Source of the DNA: Erpobdella octoculata
Lineage: Eukaryota > Annelida > Clitellata > Hirudinida > Erpobdellidae
Direction of reading: 5' to 3'
Assembly (NCBI GenBank): GCA_963978895.1
Contig: OZ022242.1
Coordinates: 28,653,924 to 28,717,923 of the forward strand
DNA: 64,000 nt
Part shown: piece after piece, positions 48,531-61,761 of the stretch
How the letters are laid out: each line of letters begins with the position of its first letter
How positions within the stretch are numbered: the first letter of the stretch is position 1
Notes under the pieces: generated by a model
Database searches by the model: none
What the model saw: only the letters and a program-made list of their open reading frames with translations
Told to the model about the DNA's origin: nothing
Program-made: the position numbers and the translations under genes

Positions 48531-49905
48531 GATCAGACGGCCACCCCCTGACGAAATTTGTGTATCACATGCCGTTTTCGACCAGAACCAGATAACCGGC
48601 AAATCTTCAAAGTACCAGAACCAAGAAGTCATTTTGAAACCGTCAAGCAACTGTAACAAGATGAGAAACTGTCTTTCAAACGCCGGAACTTGAGCATGTA
48701 GTAACTGTAGTATCCACCAAACCGCCAGATTCCGAGACCAAAAAAAACATTCACCTCCGGAACTTCGAGTCATGCCACCACTTTCACCAAACGAGAAACA
48801 CCACAAACCATAATGGCAGGAAACATTGTTTCGAATATTTTCTAAACGCTAGCAACTTTCCTTCTATTGCAAACAACCGAAACTTTCGCCGGCAGCCATA
48901 ACGCGACATCGTCCCTGAACTTGTAAACAAAGAAGGAGCTAACACTGTCGTACGGAAGCCAGAAGTGGCTCTTTAAATTTATTATCTCCTTTTTCATTCC
49001 TTTGCATCCATATCCAAAAAAAAGCTGTTTCTGCTCTTTCAGCTATTTTCTTGATAGCTTGAGTTTTTCTCCGACCCGACATTCCGAGAGCCACAAGCAA
49101 TTTGACGAGTGAGCGACCGGCTAAACCCCTGGCGCCTACTTCAACTGGAAAAATCTCGATTCCATATCCCGCACGCTCCAAATCTTGGGCAAGGATTCTG
49201 TAACGTTCTTCTTTCAAGATATTTGAGGCTTCCATGTTGCTTTCCCATGGAACTGTTAGTTCGATGAACAGCAACGTCTTGGCCAAACTGGAAAAAATGA
49301 CAATGTCCGGTCTCAATCCGCTGCTGCGAACCAATTCCGGAAAGCAGTCTTCATCTTTTAAGTCCGCTGATATCCTCCAGTCATTAGCCGCATCAAGCAA
49401 CGAATCTCTTCTCGTACTTGCCTTTCTGCGGCCCAAGTGCTGCCGACCTTCTCTCAAGAAATAAACTTTCCTTCTGGGGCACAACTGCATCGAATTGGCT
49501 AGTCTGCAGTTCTCCTTGATGATGCCCAGTATCTCTCTTAGAACCTCATTGTGGCGCCACGTGTATCTTCTCTTTGCCAAGGCATACGGACAACATGAGA
49601 GAATACGAATCAGAGTTTCTGTTTTCTCACAGAGCTTGCAGGCTTCATTTTCAAGCTTTCCCCACTTCACTAAGTTCGAAGCTGTCGGCAGTTAATCATA
49701 CATCGCTCTAATCACGAAAGATAGGCGGATGGGCGAGTAACGCCATGTCATCGAATGTTGAACTGCCGCCTCCCATCTAGTCCAATCGCCCTGTTGCGAC
49801 ATCTGAGCACCTAACTGCACTCTTTCCAATTTCATTGCTCGCTTTCTGTCTTGAATAATCAGGTTTGTCCTTTCCTGCGAGTGTCGGCTCTGCGGTCAGT
49901 CGCAA
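48531..49905 (-). pseudogene. R2/HERO-like retrotransposon, fragment C with restriction-like endonuclease
   Basis: The minus strand starts in IIQDRKRAMKLERVQ, QQGDWTRWEAAVQH and a stop within AMYD*LPTASN. From 49670 it is open for 243 codons: a C11-x2-C14 finger whose usual His is R22 (LIRILSCC), RRYTWRHNEVLREI, then the PD-(D/E)xK-like nuclease with RPD122IVIFSS and FIE137LTVPWE, and EERYRILAQDLERAGYGIEI, VEVGARGLAG. This is the target-nicking nuclease of R2/NeSL/HERO-type elements. A ~400-bp 3' region follows and is joined directly to the 5' leader of copy B, giving a head-to-tail order. C overlaps B in element coordinates, so they are different copies. Confidence 0.87.
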
Positions 49906-50134
49906 TCATTGATCCATATTCTTTTCTCCTGTTCTTATTCTTTTTCTCATGGAAGATACACGTGGCGCTACAACCTCGTTCTCCAAAAGCTGCGGGTTTT
50001 TGTAAATGAGGCCTGCCGAAAAGCAAATTCAATGGAGGTGAAACCTAGAGAAGGATTTAATTTTTGAGAGAGAGAGTTTGTCACAGCTGATTCGCCCAAG
50101 AAGAACCATCACTCAGGGAGAGAACATCTTCCAT

Positions 50135-50505
50135 GTAGCTAACGGCTAAAGTGTTTCTGCTGATTTTAGACGTGTAGGATAATTTGAAGCCCAAACAATA
50201 TTACAATAGGACAAGTAAGGGTAAACGAGAACGTAATACAACATCATAGAAATATTTTTATCCACAAATCGACTCACGCGGGATAAAATTCCACAATTTT
50301 TTGCAACTTTAGAGGTGACGTAACTAATATGGTTAATCAGTGAGAGGTGCTCATCAAGCAACATTCAAAGAAATTTACACGAGGAAACTCGCGCAATAGG
50401 TTTATCGTCAGTAAGAAGTTGATAATCAGAACAAATTAATTTATTTCAGTGGTGGAATAGAATATAGTTGGTTTTACTTATATTTAAAGAAAGTTTATTC
50501 GCACA
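50135..50505 (-). pseudogene. Non-LTR RT fragment (second LINE lineage)
   Basis: The minus strand reads [15 protein letters not shown], stops, then MLLDEHLSLINHISYVTSK, ILSRVSRFVDKNI and YYVLVYPYLSYCNIVWAS. These are the post-catalytic blocks of a Jockey/CR1-type reverse transcriptase and differ in wording from the LINEs at 13.7 and 39.8 kb. The start is lost in the TA tract. Confidence 0.8.
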
Positions 50506-50507
50506 AA

Positions 50508-51952
<1,445 letters not shown>

Positions 51953-51983
51953 TGTTTAAAAAATGACTTGTTGCCAAAATACG

Positions 51984-52117
<134 letters not shown>

Positions 52118-52217
52118 GGTTTTTTTATTTATTTCCTAAAGAAGGTATTTAACATTCACAATTAGGAATGAGTGACTTGATCATTTCTAATCTAATGAGA
52201 AACTTGAAACTTATAAG

Positions 52218-53852
52218 ATGAATTATTGTCAAAATCAACCGAAATCGTTAAAGGTTTCATGTCAGGAGTTTTCTATTGATTATTTTAAAGAAGTCTTTTT
52301 GGACAATTCGTTGAACAAAACCGGTCTTCAATACCAGTTACAATCTAAAATAGTGCTTCCTCATCCAATGTTAGAAGATTTGATTTCTTTAAGTCAAATT
52401 TTGTTTCTCAATATACCATTAGAATACTTGTTGCCATGTTATTTAAAACCAAATCAGTGCAGTTTTACAAATCTTCAACTTGAATTAACTGAATTTGATG
52501 GATTATTAGAAAGCCGCAATGAAATAATGGAAATTGGTAAAAGCAATTTTACCGCAATCAAAATCAGGAATCTTCGGCTGGAAAATTATACAAGAGTTAA
52601 TTTCTTGAGCTTTAATTTGTTAAATGACTTCATTGAGAGAATGGCGCTGTTTTCAACAGCTTTGACTGTTTTAGATATTGAAACTAATTGTGTATTGCAC
52701 AATTATTATGTTAATGATAGATCACGAAATAATAAGAAAATCTTCAGCATAGAATTTTTTAATCTAAAAGAAATTTCATTGTGCTGTCGAGCAGCTTGTA
52801 ATTATTCTAATCACAAGAACTTATTAAAAATATTTAATTTGAGATGTAATGCATCGAAAATTCAAAAGTTTGTATATTCCGGTTGTCGTTTTCAGATTAG
52901 TAACTTAGAACAAATAAAGAGCTATACAAATATTGAAGAGTTGGCTCTTTTAGGACCAAATTGTATAGATGCTGATTTTTCTTCATTTTGGCCTCTTCAA
53001 AAAATTATCTTAAATTTCACTAAGTTAAAATGGCTAAGTCTTTGTCGAAACATTTTTTGTCAAGTGTTTGACGATAACGTTGATAAAATGATGTCAGAAC
53101 TTATTGCTCTTTTGCCAGATCTTGATTATCTGGACGTAAGTGACACACATTTGATGGGCGAATCTGGAGTGCCATGTGCTTCTTGGCTCCAAATTAGGCG
53201 CTTCAAATTCTTAGGGGTATGGTCTATTGGTAATGGATTACGCCAATCTAAATCACCAATATCTGGTAATTTAAGTGCTGACGTCGTAGGAAGTTTTGCA
53301 ACTTTTGAAGACATTCTAGTAATGCAAGAGAGATTTCAATGTCATTCTACAGCATATTCGGGATGTATAAAAGAGTTAGAATTCCTGATCAATTCAGAGT
53401 ATCGCTTATTTAGCTGGAAAAATCGGTTACCTGACTTGGCTTTGTTTCTATGCAAAGGACTAAGTTACTTTTGGAGTCATAATGATTTTGTTCAACTAAT
53501 CGTTAGAATTTTCAACAAGTTAGCAAAACTTGGATTACCTGATAAGTGTGTAAAAAAATTCCTTAAAGTTTTACTTCAAATTCCAAAAGACGTAGAATCA
53601 ATTATCAAAATCATTTTACTTTTTGACCTCGCCGATGTCATATGGCACCAGCTTTTTGAATGTGATCGTTGGAACAACTCAGTTTTAAACCTTTCAGCAA
53701 GCAAATCAAAATGGTATACCAATTATTTGCTGGAAATGCAGAAAAAACATTTACAATTAACTGGATGTGACCATCCGTGTTTTGTCGAATTAAAAACAAT
53801 TTTGAGTGGTAATGAGCTTATAAAAAAAACAGTGAGGTTTAAAATTTGTTAA
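52218..53852 (+). CDS. Leucine-rich protein, tentatively ZYG11/ZER1-like
   Basis: A 544-residue single open frame from ATG 52218 to TAA 53850-53852. Residues ~60-330 contain irregular LRR-type segments (FTNLQLELTEFDGLL, IKIRNLRLENYT, LTVLDIETNC, LKWLSLCRNIF, LPDLDYLDVSDTHLMG). The latter part is helical and Leu/Ile-rich (FVQLIVRIFNKLAKLG, FLKVLLQIPKDVESI), as in ARM-type repeats. LRR followed by ARM helices, with a DVS-type LRR near the border, is the layout of ZYG11/ZER1 substrate receptors of CUL2 ubiquitin ligases. It is ~200 residues shorter than human ZYG11B. A donor-like ACA|GTGAGG near 53832 may mean more exons follow. The assignment is by layout; sequence identity is low. Codon use is AT-rich like the surrounding DNA. 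Confidence 0.5.
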   Translation: MNYCQNQPKSLKVSCQEFSIDYFKEVFLDNSLNKTGLQYQLQSKIVLPHPMLEDLISLSQILFLNIPLEYLLPCYLKPNQCSFTNLQLELTEFDGLLESRNEIMEIGKSNFTAIKIRNLRLENYTRVNFLSFNLLNDFIERMALFSTALTVLDIETNCVLHNYYVNDRSRNNKKIFSIEFFNLKEISLCCRAACNYSNHKNLLKIFNLRCNASKIQKFVYSGCRFQISNLEQIKSYTNIEELALLGPNCIDADFSSFWPLQKIILNFTKLKWLSLCRNIFCQVFDDNVDKMMSELIALLPDLDYLDVSDTHLMGESGVPCASWLQIRRFKFLGVWSIGNGLRQSKSPISGNLSADVVGSFATFEDILVMQERFQCHSTAYSGCIKELEFLINSEYRLFSWKNRLPDLALFLCKGLSYFWSHNDFVQLIVRIFNKLAKLGLPDKCVKKFLKVLLQIPKDVESIIKIILLFDLADVIWHQLFECDRWNNSVLNLSASKSKWYTNYLLEMQKKHLQLTGCDHPCFVELKTILSGNELIKKTVRFKIC

Positions 53853-54097
53853 CAAATATGTTTACTCAACAAAGACAAAATGTTTCAATGAACTATAGGA
53901 AAATTTGAAATATAGGCTCACTTCTCATGACAATGCATTCTATTAAAATTTGAACATTTTTTCCAAAACTTTTTTTAAATAAAAAAAAATACAGTTAAAT
54001 AAATGTTTGCAGAAATAAATTCAATAAAATGTCGTTTTAAAAGAAAAATTTGCAATATATGAAAAGCTGGCCAATCTTCTTGATATATAAAAAAAAC
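53853..54097. other. Possible 3' UTR or intron of the preceding gene
   Basis: AT-rich with AATAAA-like words near 53985 and 54020; no further exon recognised. Confidence 0.3.
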
Positions 54098-54437
54098 TTG
54101 CGGGGTATCCGGCGTTGCCCGGGGTTTTTGGAGTAAATCTATCATTTTTCTCTCTCACACCCATTTCCTTCCACGCCTGCTCTCCCGTTCCCGGTCGCTT
54201 TTCCGCTCTCGTTGGCTTTCCCGTTTCCGCTCGCTATATATATGAGTGTCTGTTTGTCTGTCTGTTTGTCTTCTATTTTTCCAAATAAACTTTTAAAATA
54301 TTGTTTAAAAAATGTTCTAAATAACCTACAACCTTCAGATCTACCAAACGTACACAAAAAATTCCATAAAAATCGGTTCAGCCGTTTCGGAGGAGTTCAA
54401 TTTCAAACACTTTAACACGAGATTTATATATATATAT
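54098..54437 (-). mobile_element. Small Helitron (~340 bp)
   Basis: On the minus strand: a TATATATATATAAATCTCG start near 54437, a CTCCGAAACGGCTGAACCG block common in animal Helitron 5' regions, GC-rich GGGAAAGCC words, and a 3' hairpin CCCGGGCAACGCCGG followed by CCCCGCAAG at 54098 (CAAG in place of CTAG). Confidence 0.7.
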
Positions 54438-54440
54438 ATA

Positions 54441-55122
54441 CTAGCGGGGGCACCCGGCGTTGCCCGGGGTTTTTAGAGGTTTACCTAATGCGTTTCTTTT
54501 TCGCTCCCGTTTTCTTCCCGCTTGCGCTACCGCTCCCGGTCGCTTTCCCGCTCATTTTTTCGCTCTCAGTTCCCCCCCTAGATCCGATTCTATATACATA
54601 CATACATACATACATACATACATACATACATACATACATACATACATACATACATACATACATACATACATACATACATACATACATACATACATACATA
54701 CATACATACATACATACATACATACATACATACATACATACATACATACATACATACATACATACATACATACATACATACATACATACATACATACATA
54801 CATACATACATACATACATACATACATACATACATACATACATACATAAATACATACACACTCCCGCTCCCGGTCGTTATCCGTTCCCTGTCGCTTTCCC
54901 GCTCATTCTTTCGCTCTCAGTTGACCCCCCTAGATCCGATTCTACATACATACATACATACATATATACATACACATACATACTTTGAATGAGCAATTAG
55001 TGCCGAAATATTGTAAAACACATACATACATACATGCATAAACACACACACAGACACACATACATGCACATACACATACATACATACACACATACATACG
55101 CACATATATATATATGCATACA
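54441..55122 (-). mobile_element. Helitron family 2 pieces, tandem/nested
   Basis: The 3' end reads ...GCCCCCGCTAG at 54441, immediately followed on the minus strand by the TATATA start of the 54437 element. Inside are (CATA)n at 54590-54855, a second copy of the 3' GC-rich block (54860-54945), the marker GAATGAGCAATTAGTGCCG at 54990 and CA-rich tracts. Confidence 0.7.
54590..54858. repeat. (CATA)n microsatellite
   Basis: About 65 CATA units inside the Helitron cluster; open frames here (YIHT, CMYV repeats) are artefacts. Confidence 0.98.
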
Positions 55123-56440
55123 TCTATATATATAAAAGAACATGTCCTGACTGACTGACTGACTGACAGATGACTGACTGATAATCAACGCCGAGCTCAA
55201 ACGCCTCATCCTAGGAACGTGAAATTTGGAACTTATATTACTTTTATAGCGTAAACATCCGCTAAGAAAGGATTTTTGAAAATTTTGCTCCTGAGGGGAA
55301 AAAACTGGAAAACAAACTTTTTTCTAAAACAATGTATATCTCGAAAACCAAAAATGAGGAGATTTTGAAATTTGGTATATAGATTCTTTTTAAAAAATAA
55401 AAAGATACGTGTTTCACCATTTTTTGAAAATTCGGTTTCCCGGATCTTAAATGTGGGTTGGAAAATTGGGTTATTTGGTTTTTAAAGTAGCTGCTACTCA
55501 AAAACTGTGAATGCTACAGGAGTGAAAATTAGTATTTAGTTTCTACTCCAAAAATAATAAAATACGTGTTTCAGTATTTTTTGAAAATTTGGTTTCCAGG
55601 ACTTCAAATGTGGGGTGGAAAATAGGGTTATTTGTTTTTTAAAGTAACTGCTACTCAAAAACTGTAAATACCACAGATGTAAAAATTAGTATTTAGTTTC
55701 TATTCTAAAAATAAAGATATACGTGTTTTACCATTTTTTTTAAATTTGGTTTTCAGGACCTCAAATGTGGGGTGGAAAATAAGGTTATTTGGTTTTTAAT
55801 GTAACTGCTACTCGAAAACAGTAGATGCTAAAAGAGTACAAATTAGTATTTGGTTTCTACTCCAGAAATAATGATATACGTGTTTTACCATTTTTTGAAA
55901 ATTTGGTTTCCAGTTCCAGGACCTCAAATGTGAGGTGGAAAAAAGGTTATTTGATTTTAAAATAACTGCTACTCAAAAACTGTAAGTGCTACAGATGTGA
56001 AAAATAGTATTTTGAGGTTTTGTGCCGGTTAATAGTAAATGAGTTCAGTTTATCACCGGACGGACGGGCCAAGCCGTTATTTTAGGGTCTTCATACGGCC
56101 CTGCCCAAACCTTAAATCAAGGTGGGACGGGCCGAGATTTTTAACTAAGTATATAGACATTTTAGTGATTTTAGGGTGTTCAGGCTAAACGTGAAGTCAA
56201 GGTGGGACGGGCCGAAGTTTTTCATCAAGTATATAGAACTTCTAGGCCTGTAAAAACGGGCCGGGCCCATATTAGACGGGCCGTGCCGGGCCAGGAATTT
56301 CGGTTTTTGAAACGGGTTGGGCCAAGTTGTCGACGGGCCGAGCCGAGACCTAAAAAATTGATCCGTGCAGTACTCTACTATGTATGCATGGTTCAAATTC
56401 TCAAATTTCATGCGAGCGAAGCCGCTACGGGCACTGCTAG
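55123..56440 (+). mobile_element. Non-autonomous Helitron, family 1, copy 3
   Basis: Starts TCTATATATATAAAAGAAC at 55123, followed by (TGAC)n, and ends GGGCACTGCTAG at 56440 before T. Central ~155-bp repeats and the GGCCCG-rich 3' third are as in the other two copies. Both sides are CA/TA microsatellite of family 2, so it was inserted into that element. Confidence 0.87.
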
Positions 56441-57048
56441 TATATACATACATACATACATACATACATACATACATACATACATACATACATACATACA
56501 TACATACATACATACATACATACATACATACATACATACATACATACATACATACATACATACATACATACATACATACATACATACATACATACATACA
56601 TACATACATACATACAAACATACATACATACATACATACATACATACATACATACATACATACATACATACATACATACATACATACATACATACTTTGA
56701 ATGAGCATTTAGTGCCGAAATATTGTAAAAAACACATACGTACATACATACATACATACATACATACAAAAACACACACACAGACACACATACATGCACA
56801 TACACATACATACATACACACAAACATACGCACAAACATATATATATATTGTTCCCGCTCGCTCACCCGCTCCGCTCCGCTCATTTTGTGACGGATTTCA
56901 AAACAATTTTCTCTATATTTGATTCCCCTTGACTCTCAAGGTTGTGTGAAAATTTCATTACGATCGGATGAATGGTGTAGCAATGCATGAATAACATACC
57001 TATATACATACATACATACATACAAACATTCATTTTTATATATATAGA
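56441..57048 (-). mobile_element. Helitron family 2, 5' half
   Basis: The minus strand starts TCTATATATATAAAAATG at 57048, then (TATG)n, TTCATCCGATCGTAATGAA, GAGTCAAGGGGAATC, GAGCGGAGCGG, a TA run, CA-rich tracts, the marker CACTAAATGCTCATTCAAAG near 56700 and (CATA)n down to 56443. Confidence 0.75.
56443..56696. repeat. (CATA)n microsatellite
   Basis: Continuous except for a CAAA variant near 56613. Confidence 0.98.
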
Positions 57049-57052
57049 TATA

Positions 57053-58070
<1,018 letters not shown>

Positions 58071-58073
58071 ATA

Positions 58074-60323
58074 GTGGCGGATCCAGAATATATAAATTTA
58101 TCACTAACTATTATATACATTAACTTTGTTTATTGTAAATTATTTTTAAATAACATACAATAAGGGGACGCGCGCCCTCCCCGCCCCCTGCATCGGCCTC
58201 TCATTGCAACAATATTTGTAATGACATTTTTTTGAATTAGTATATGTAAATATTTATTTAATTGTATTTGATTTGTTATTGTTTTAAAACATAGATAATT
58301 ATTATTTTTAATTACAAACCTATTTCTTAAATTTTTACACACTTTTACTTTTACAAACTTTTATTTAGGTTACAGTCTCTGTTTGTGTGTGTATGTGTGT
58401 GTGTGCATGTGTGTGGCTTTCTCTGTACGCAAATCTTGCAAGAAAAATTTAACCAGTTTTTTGACAAGCTAGAAATCTGAAACTTTCAGCATAGGTTTAG
58501 ATTGAATGACAATACATGATTCAATTAAAAAAAAACTTTATTTGAACATTTTTGTATTTCTAAATCGAGTGTATTTGAAATTAAAGTTTGTGTTAAAAAA
58601 CTCGTTCTTACAAACTTTTATTTTCGGTCTGTTTGTCTGTCGGTCTGTCTGTCGTCCAAATTTGCAATCAGTTTTAAACTAACTTCCAGATGAGTTAGAG
58701 ACTTAAAAATTTAAACATACCTCCGAAGTGATTAACAATGCATTCTATCAAATTTTCGGATGAAATGGACGAATTTTAATTAAATAATTATTTGTGATAT
58801 TTTCGTCAAACTATTTATTGTCTATGCTAATATGCTCGTTGTTTATATAATTTTACAAACTATATCAGACATAACACAAATATTTTTAAGAATTTAAATA
58901 ATATATTATAATATATTATAATATAAAAGTGTGTTTTTAAAAAACTTTGTTTTTTGCTTCATTTGTTAAACTCTAATGCATTCTCATGAGCCATGAGCAA
59001 GTTAATAAATTTTCACTTTTAAGGTTTTGCAAACATTTAAGGAAACAAAACCAGCGGTAAAGTTAGTATAAGGGATTTAAAAAAAAACTAAAAGGCTTGC
59101 CAGAAAAGATTGCCCCGGCCCTGTTAATCATCTTGACGGGCCTGTGTGCAACTGTTGGTGTATTTTTAAGGTTTGTTACGATTTTTCGTAGCGCCTTTTC
59201 GTATTTACACACTTTTACTTAACTTGACTTCTTTTTCTGTGTGTCTGTGGTCAGTCTGTCTGTCTATCTGTCTGTCGGTCTGTCGTCAAAATTTGCAATC
59301 AATTTTAAACTAACTTCCCAATGAGCTAGAGACTTAAAAATTTAAATATACCTCCGAACTGATTAACAACGCATTTCATTTAATTTTCTAATCGATTGGA
59401 CAAATTTTAATTAAATAATTATTTGTGATATTTTCGTCGAACTATTTATTGTCTATGCTAATATGCTTATTGTTTATATAATGATACAAACTATATCAAA
59501 AATAACAAAAAGCTTTTTAATAATATAAATAATATATAATAATATAAAAGTGTTTTTTGCTTCACTTGTAAAACAAATTAAACTCAGTTGCAATGATTTA
59601 AATTTAATAGGTATTATTAAAAGAACTTGGTGGGTTCTTATCACTATAGCGGCAATAGCTGGCCTGACATATAAGTTATGTATAGAGGTTATATGATATA
59701 ACCTCTATACATTGGGAAACCTCTACGCATCATTTTCTGTTGATATCGTCATCAAAGTATATTTGCAATTATTTCACGTTATTTTACAACAACGTTTTTC
59801 TTAGCTTGCGCTGTATTGTTTGTTTCACGTATTTTTCTAAACTTTTTTAAGGCACTTTTATTTGTTGTAAGAAGTTAATATTGTGCATGCAAGTAAATCC
59901 AATTACAATACTTCAGTCCGTTTCTGATTTTAATAAAAAATTAAAGCAAACTAGAAAAAGAATGCTAAAAAAACATGGCGCTTTGTAAGCTGCTGGCCGC
60001 GCTCAAAACTTTGTTCGCGTGTATTTCTGTTATTTCTTATATAATTAAAACTTAACTTTTGATTTAGTAATTAGTAATGCAGTTGTCGCGAGAATTTCGA
60101 TACCTTAACTTATGAAATAGTAACTTTGAATCCTTCGAAAAGGGATTGCGATAATCCGATATATTTCTAGAGACTTGTCGTTCTATATTACACCAAACTT
60201 GAATATAAATTTGGACACTTTAAAGCAGAAGAATCTCGATTGATTTCGGAACTTTTGAACTTGAAAGAATTTTTCTTTAAAGATTTTAATTAATTAAATT
60301 TTAAATCTGTTAATTACCATCAA
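58074..60323. other. Repeat-rich non-coding stretch
   Basis: Holds a lone hAT-like end (GTGGCGGATCCAG at 58074), the third copy of the 190-bp dispersed repeat (58335-58540), a ~330-bp direct repeat (58620-58950 and 59270-59560, markers AACTAACTTCC, AATAATTATTTGTGATATTT and TTTATTGTCTATGCTAATAT), a lone CAGGCCCGTCAAGATG hAT-like end (minus strand, 59150) and a perfect 29-bp palindrome near 59680. No gene recognised. Confidence 0.6.
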
Positions 60324-60360
60324 ATGGAGGAGGTGGCAGCGACGCGCGGATGTTCACTCA

Positions 60361-60461
60361 TCACTTACACATACATACATACATACATACATACATACAT
60401 ACATACATACATACATACATACATACATACATACGCACGCACGTACGCACGCACGCACACA

Positions 60462-60493
<32 letters not shown>

Positions 60494-60550
60494 CAGACAG
60501 ACACATACATACATACATACATACATACATACATACATACATACATACAG
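60361..60550. repeat. (CATA)n/(CACG)n/(CA)n compound microsatellite
   Basis: CATA run, a CGCA/CACG-rich centre, then CATA and CAGA. It lies 85 bp upstream of the DEG/ENaC exon. Confidence 0.95.
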
Positions 60551-60634
60551 ACAGACAGAAGAGCATTGGACCCTATGTATGCTGATTTTTACAAAAATCT
60601 ATACAGAAAATTTATTTATATTTTACCGTAACAG

Positions 60635-60998
60635 ATAGAACACGAAAATCAACTAAAATTTCCAGCAGTGGCTCTTTGCAATATGTCACCAATAAAAAAA
60701 TCTTTGCTTATGAAGTACTTGGCGAACGGTTCACAACAAAGTGAACCTGGGTATGTAAACGGAGAGCATAAATCTGTCAGAAAGAAGCGCTTTGTAGGTT
60801 TGTGTTTAATCAATTTCTGATTATTTGAATTTATGATTACCGTGTATTGTCAAATACAACACGTTTCTAATTATCGTCCTACCTGACGTGTGTTTCTTGC
60901 AGTTTTATAACGACAGGCTCGGATTCACAAAACCACAGGATGAAGGAGTAGCCACAATTTTATCCCAGCTAGATTATTTGAGAGAAAATTTCTTTTTT
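60635..60998 (+). CDS. DEG/ENaC-type channel, two internal exons
   Basis: Exon 60635-60793 (acceptor TTTTACCGTAACAG, donor GTAGGT) and exon 60903-60998 (acceptor TTTCTTGCAG, donor GTGAGA); both are multiples of three and join in phase 0. The first encodes [12 protein letters not shown], the hallmark FPAV-x-(I/L/F)-CN motif just after the first membrane segment of degenerin/epithelial sodium channels. The second, [20 protein letters not shown], has no strong hallmark. Trimeric cation channels of this family sit in the plasma membrane. A frame at 60560-60631 (LDPMYADFYKNLYRKFIYIL) may be an adjoining exon. Downstream the gene runs into a TA tract and an LTR, so no further exon is seen. Confidence 0.5.
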
Positions 60999-61005
60999 GT
61001 GAGAA

Positions 61006-61185
<180 letters not shown>

Positions 61186-61483
61186 GTGGTCGCTCTACCT
61201 TACCTCCTGACAAGTGTATCTTGCACCCACCGACCTCAGACATTCTTAATTTTCAGACATTCTTTTGCACGTTTTCTGAGGCTATATATGGTGATTTGAA
61301 CCCCGCCAGGACAGAGCTAGCTATCTAGTATCAGATGAAGTCCTGCGTGTTTAGTAATTGATTTTTGTTATTAACTGCACTTTAATAAAGTTTTTCGTTG
61401 TCTTTTCGAGTTGTCTTTTCTTCCTGTTGTTCACGTCATTCCACCAGGGAAGACTGTGACATTTTGGTGGCAGCGGTGGGATC
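61186..61483 (+). repeat. 5' LTR (left-truncated) and primer-binding site
   Basis: GCTATATATGG near 61281 (TATA), AATAAAG near 61384 and an end ...ACTGTGACA at 61461 fit the R-U5 part of an LTR. Four bases later TGGTGGCAGCGGTGGGATC (61465-61483) starts with TGG, as primer-binding sites do. The LTR start is lost in the TA tract. Unlike the LTR at 3673. Confidence 0.7.
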
Positions 61484-61761
61484 AAGTATCAGGAAGAAAG
61501 AAGTGCTCTCCAGCAAAGTTCGACAAGCAAGTTCGGGAAGAAGATTTCTCTTGCCGGTGAAGTTCTCTTTGTGACCAAGGATCGCCAGACGTTTCCGGGA
61601 TCATCATCGGATCAGCTAACCAGTTACGAGACTTTCCGTGGCTAGAATCGGCCTACCCATCCGTGCTCAAGGTTTTAGTTACTTTTCGAGTTTTCCCGCC
61701 GGTCTGAGTTTAGATAAGTAGGTCTTTTATTTTGATACTTATCTGGTTAAAGATAATTAGT

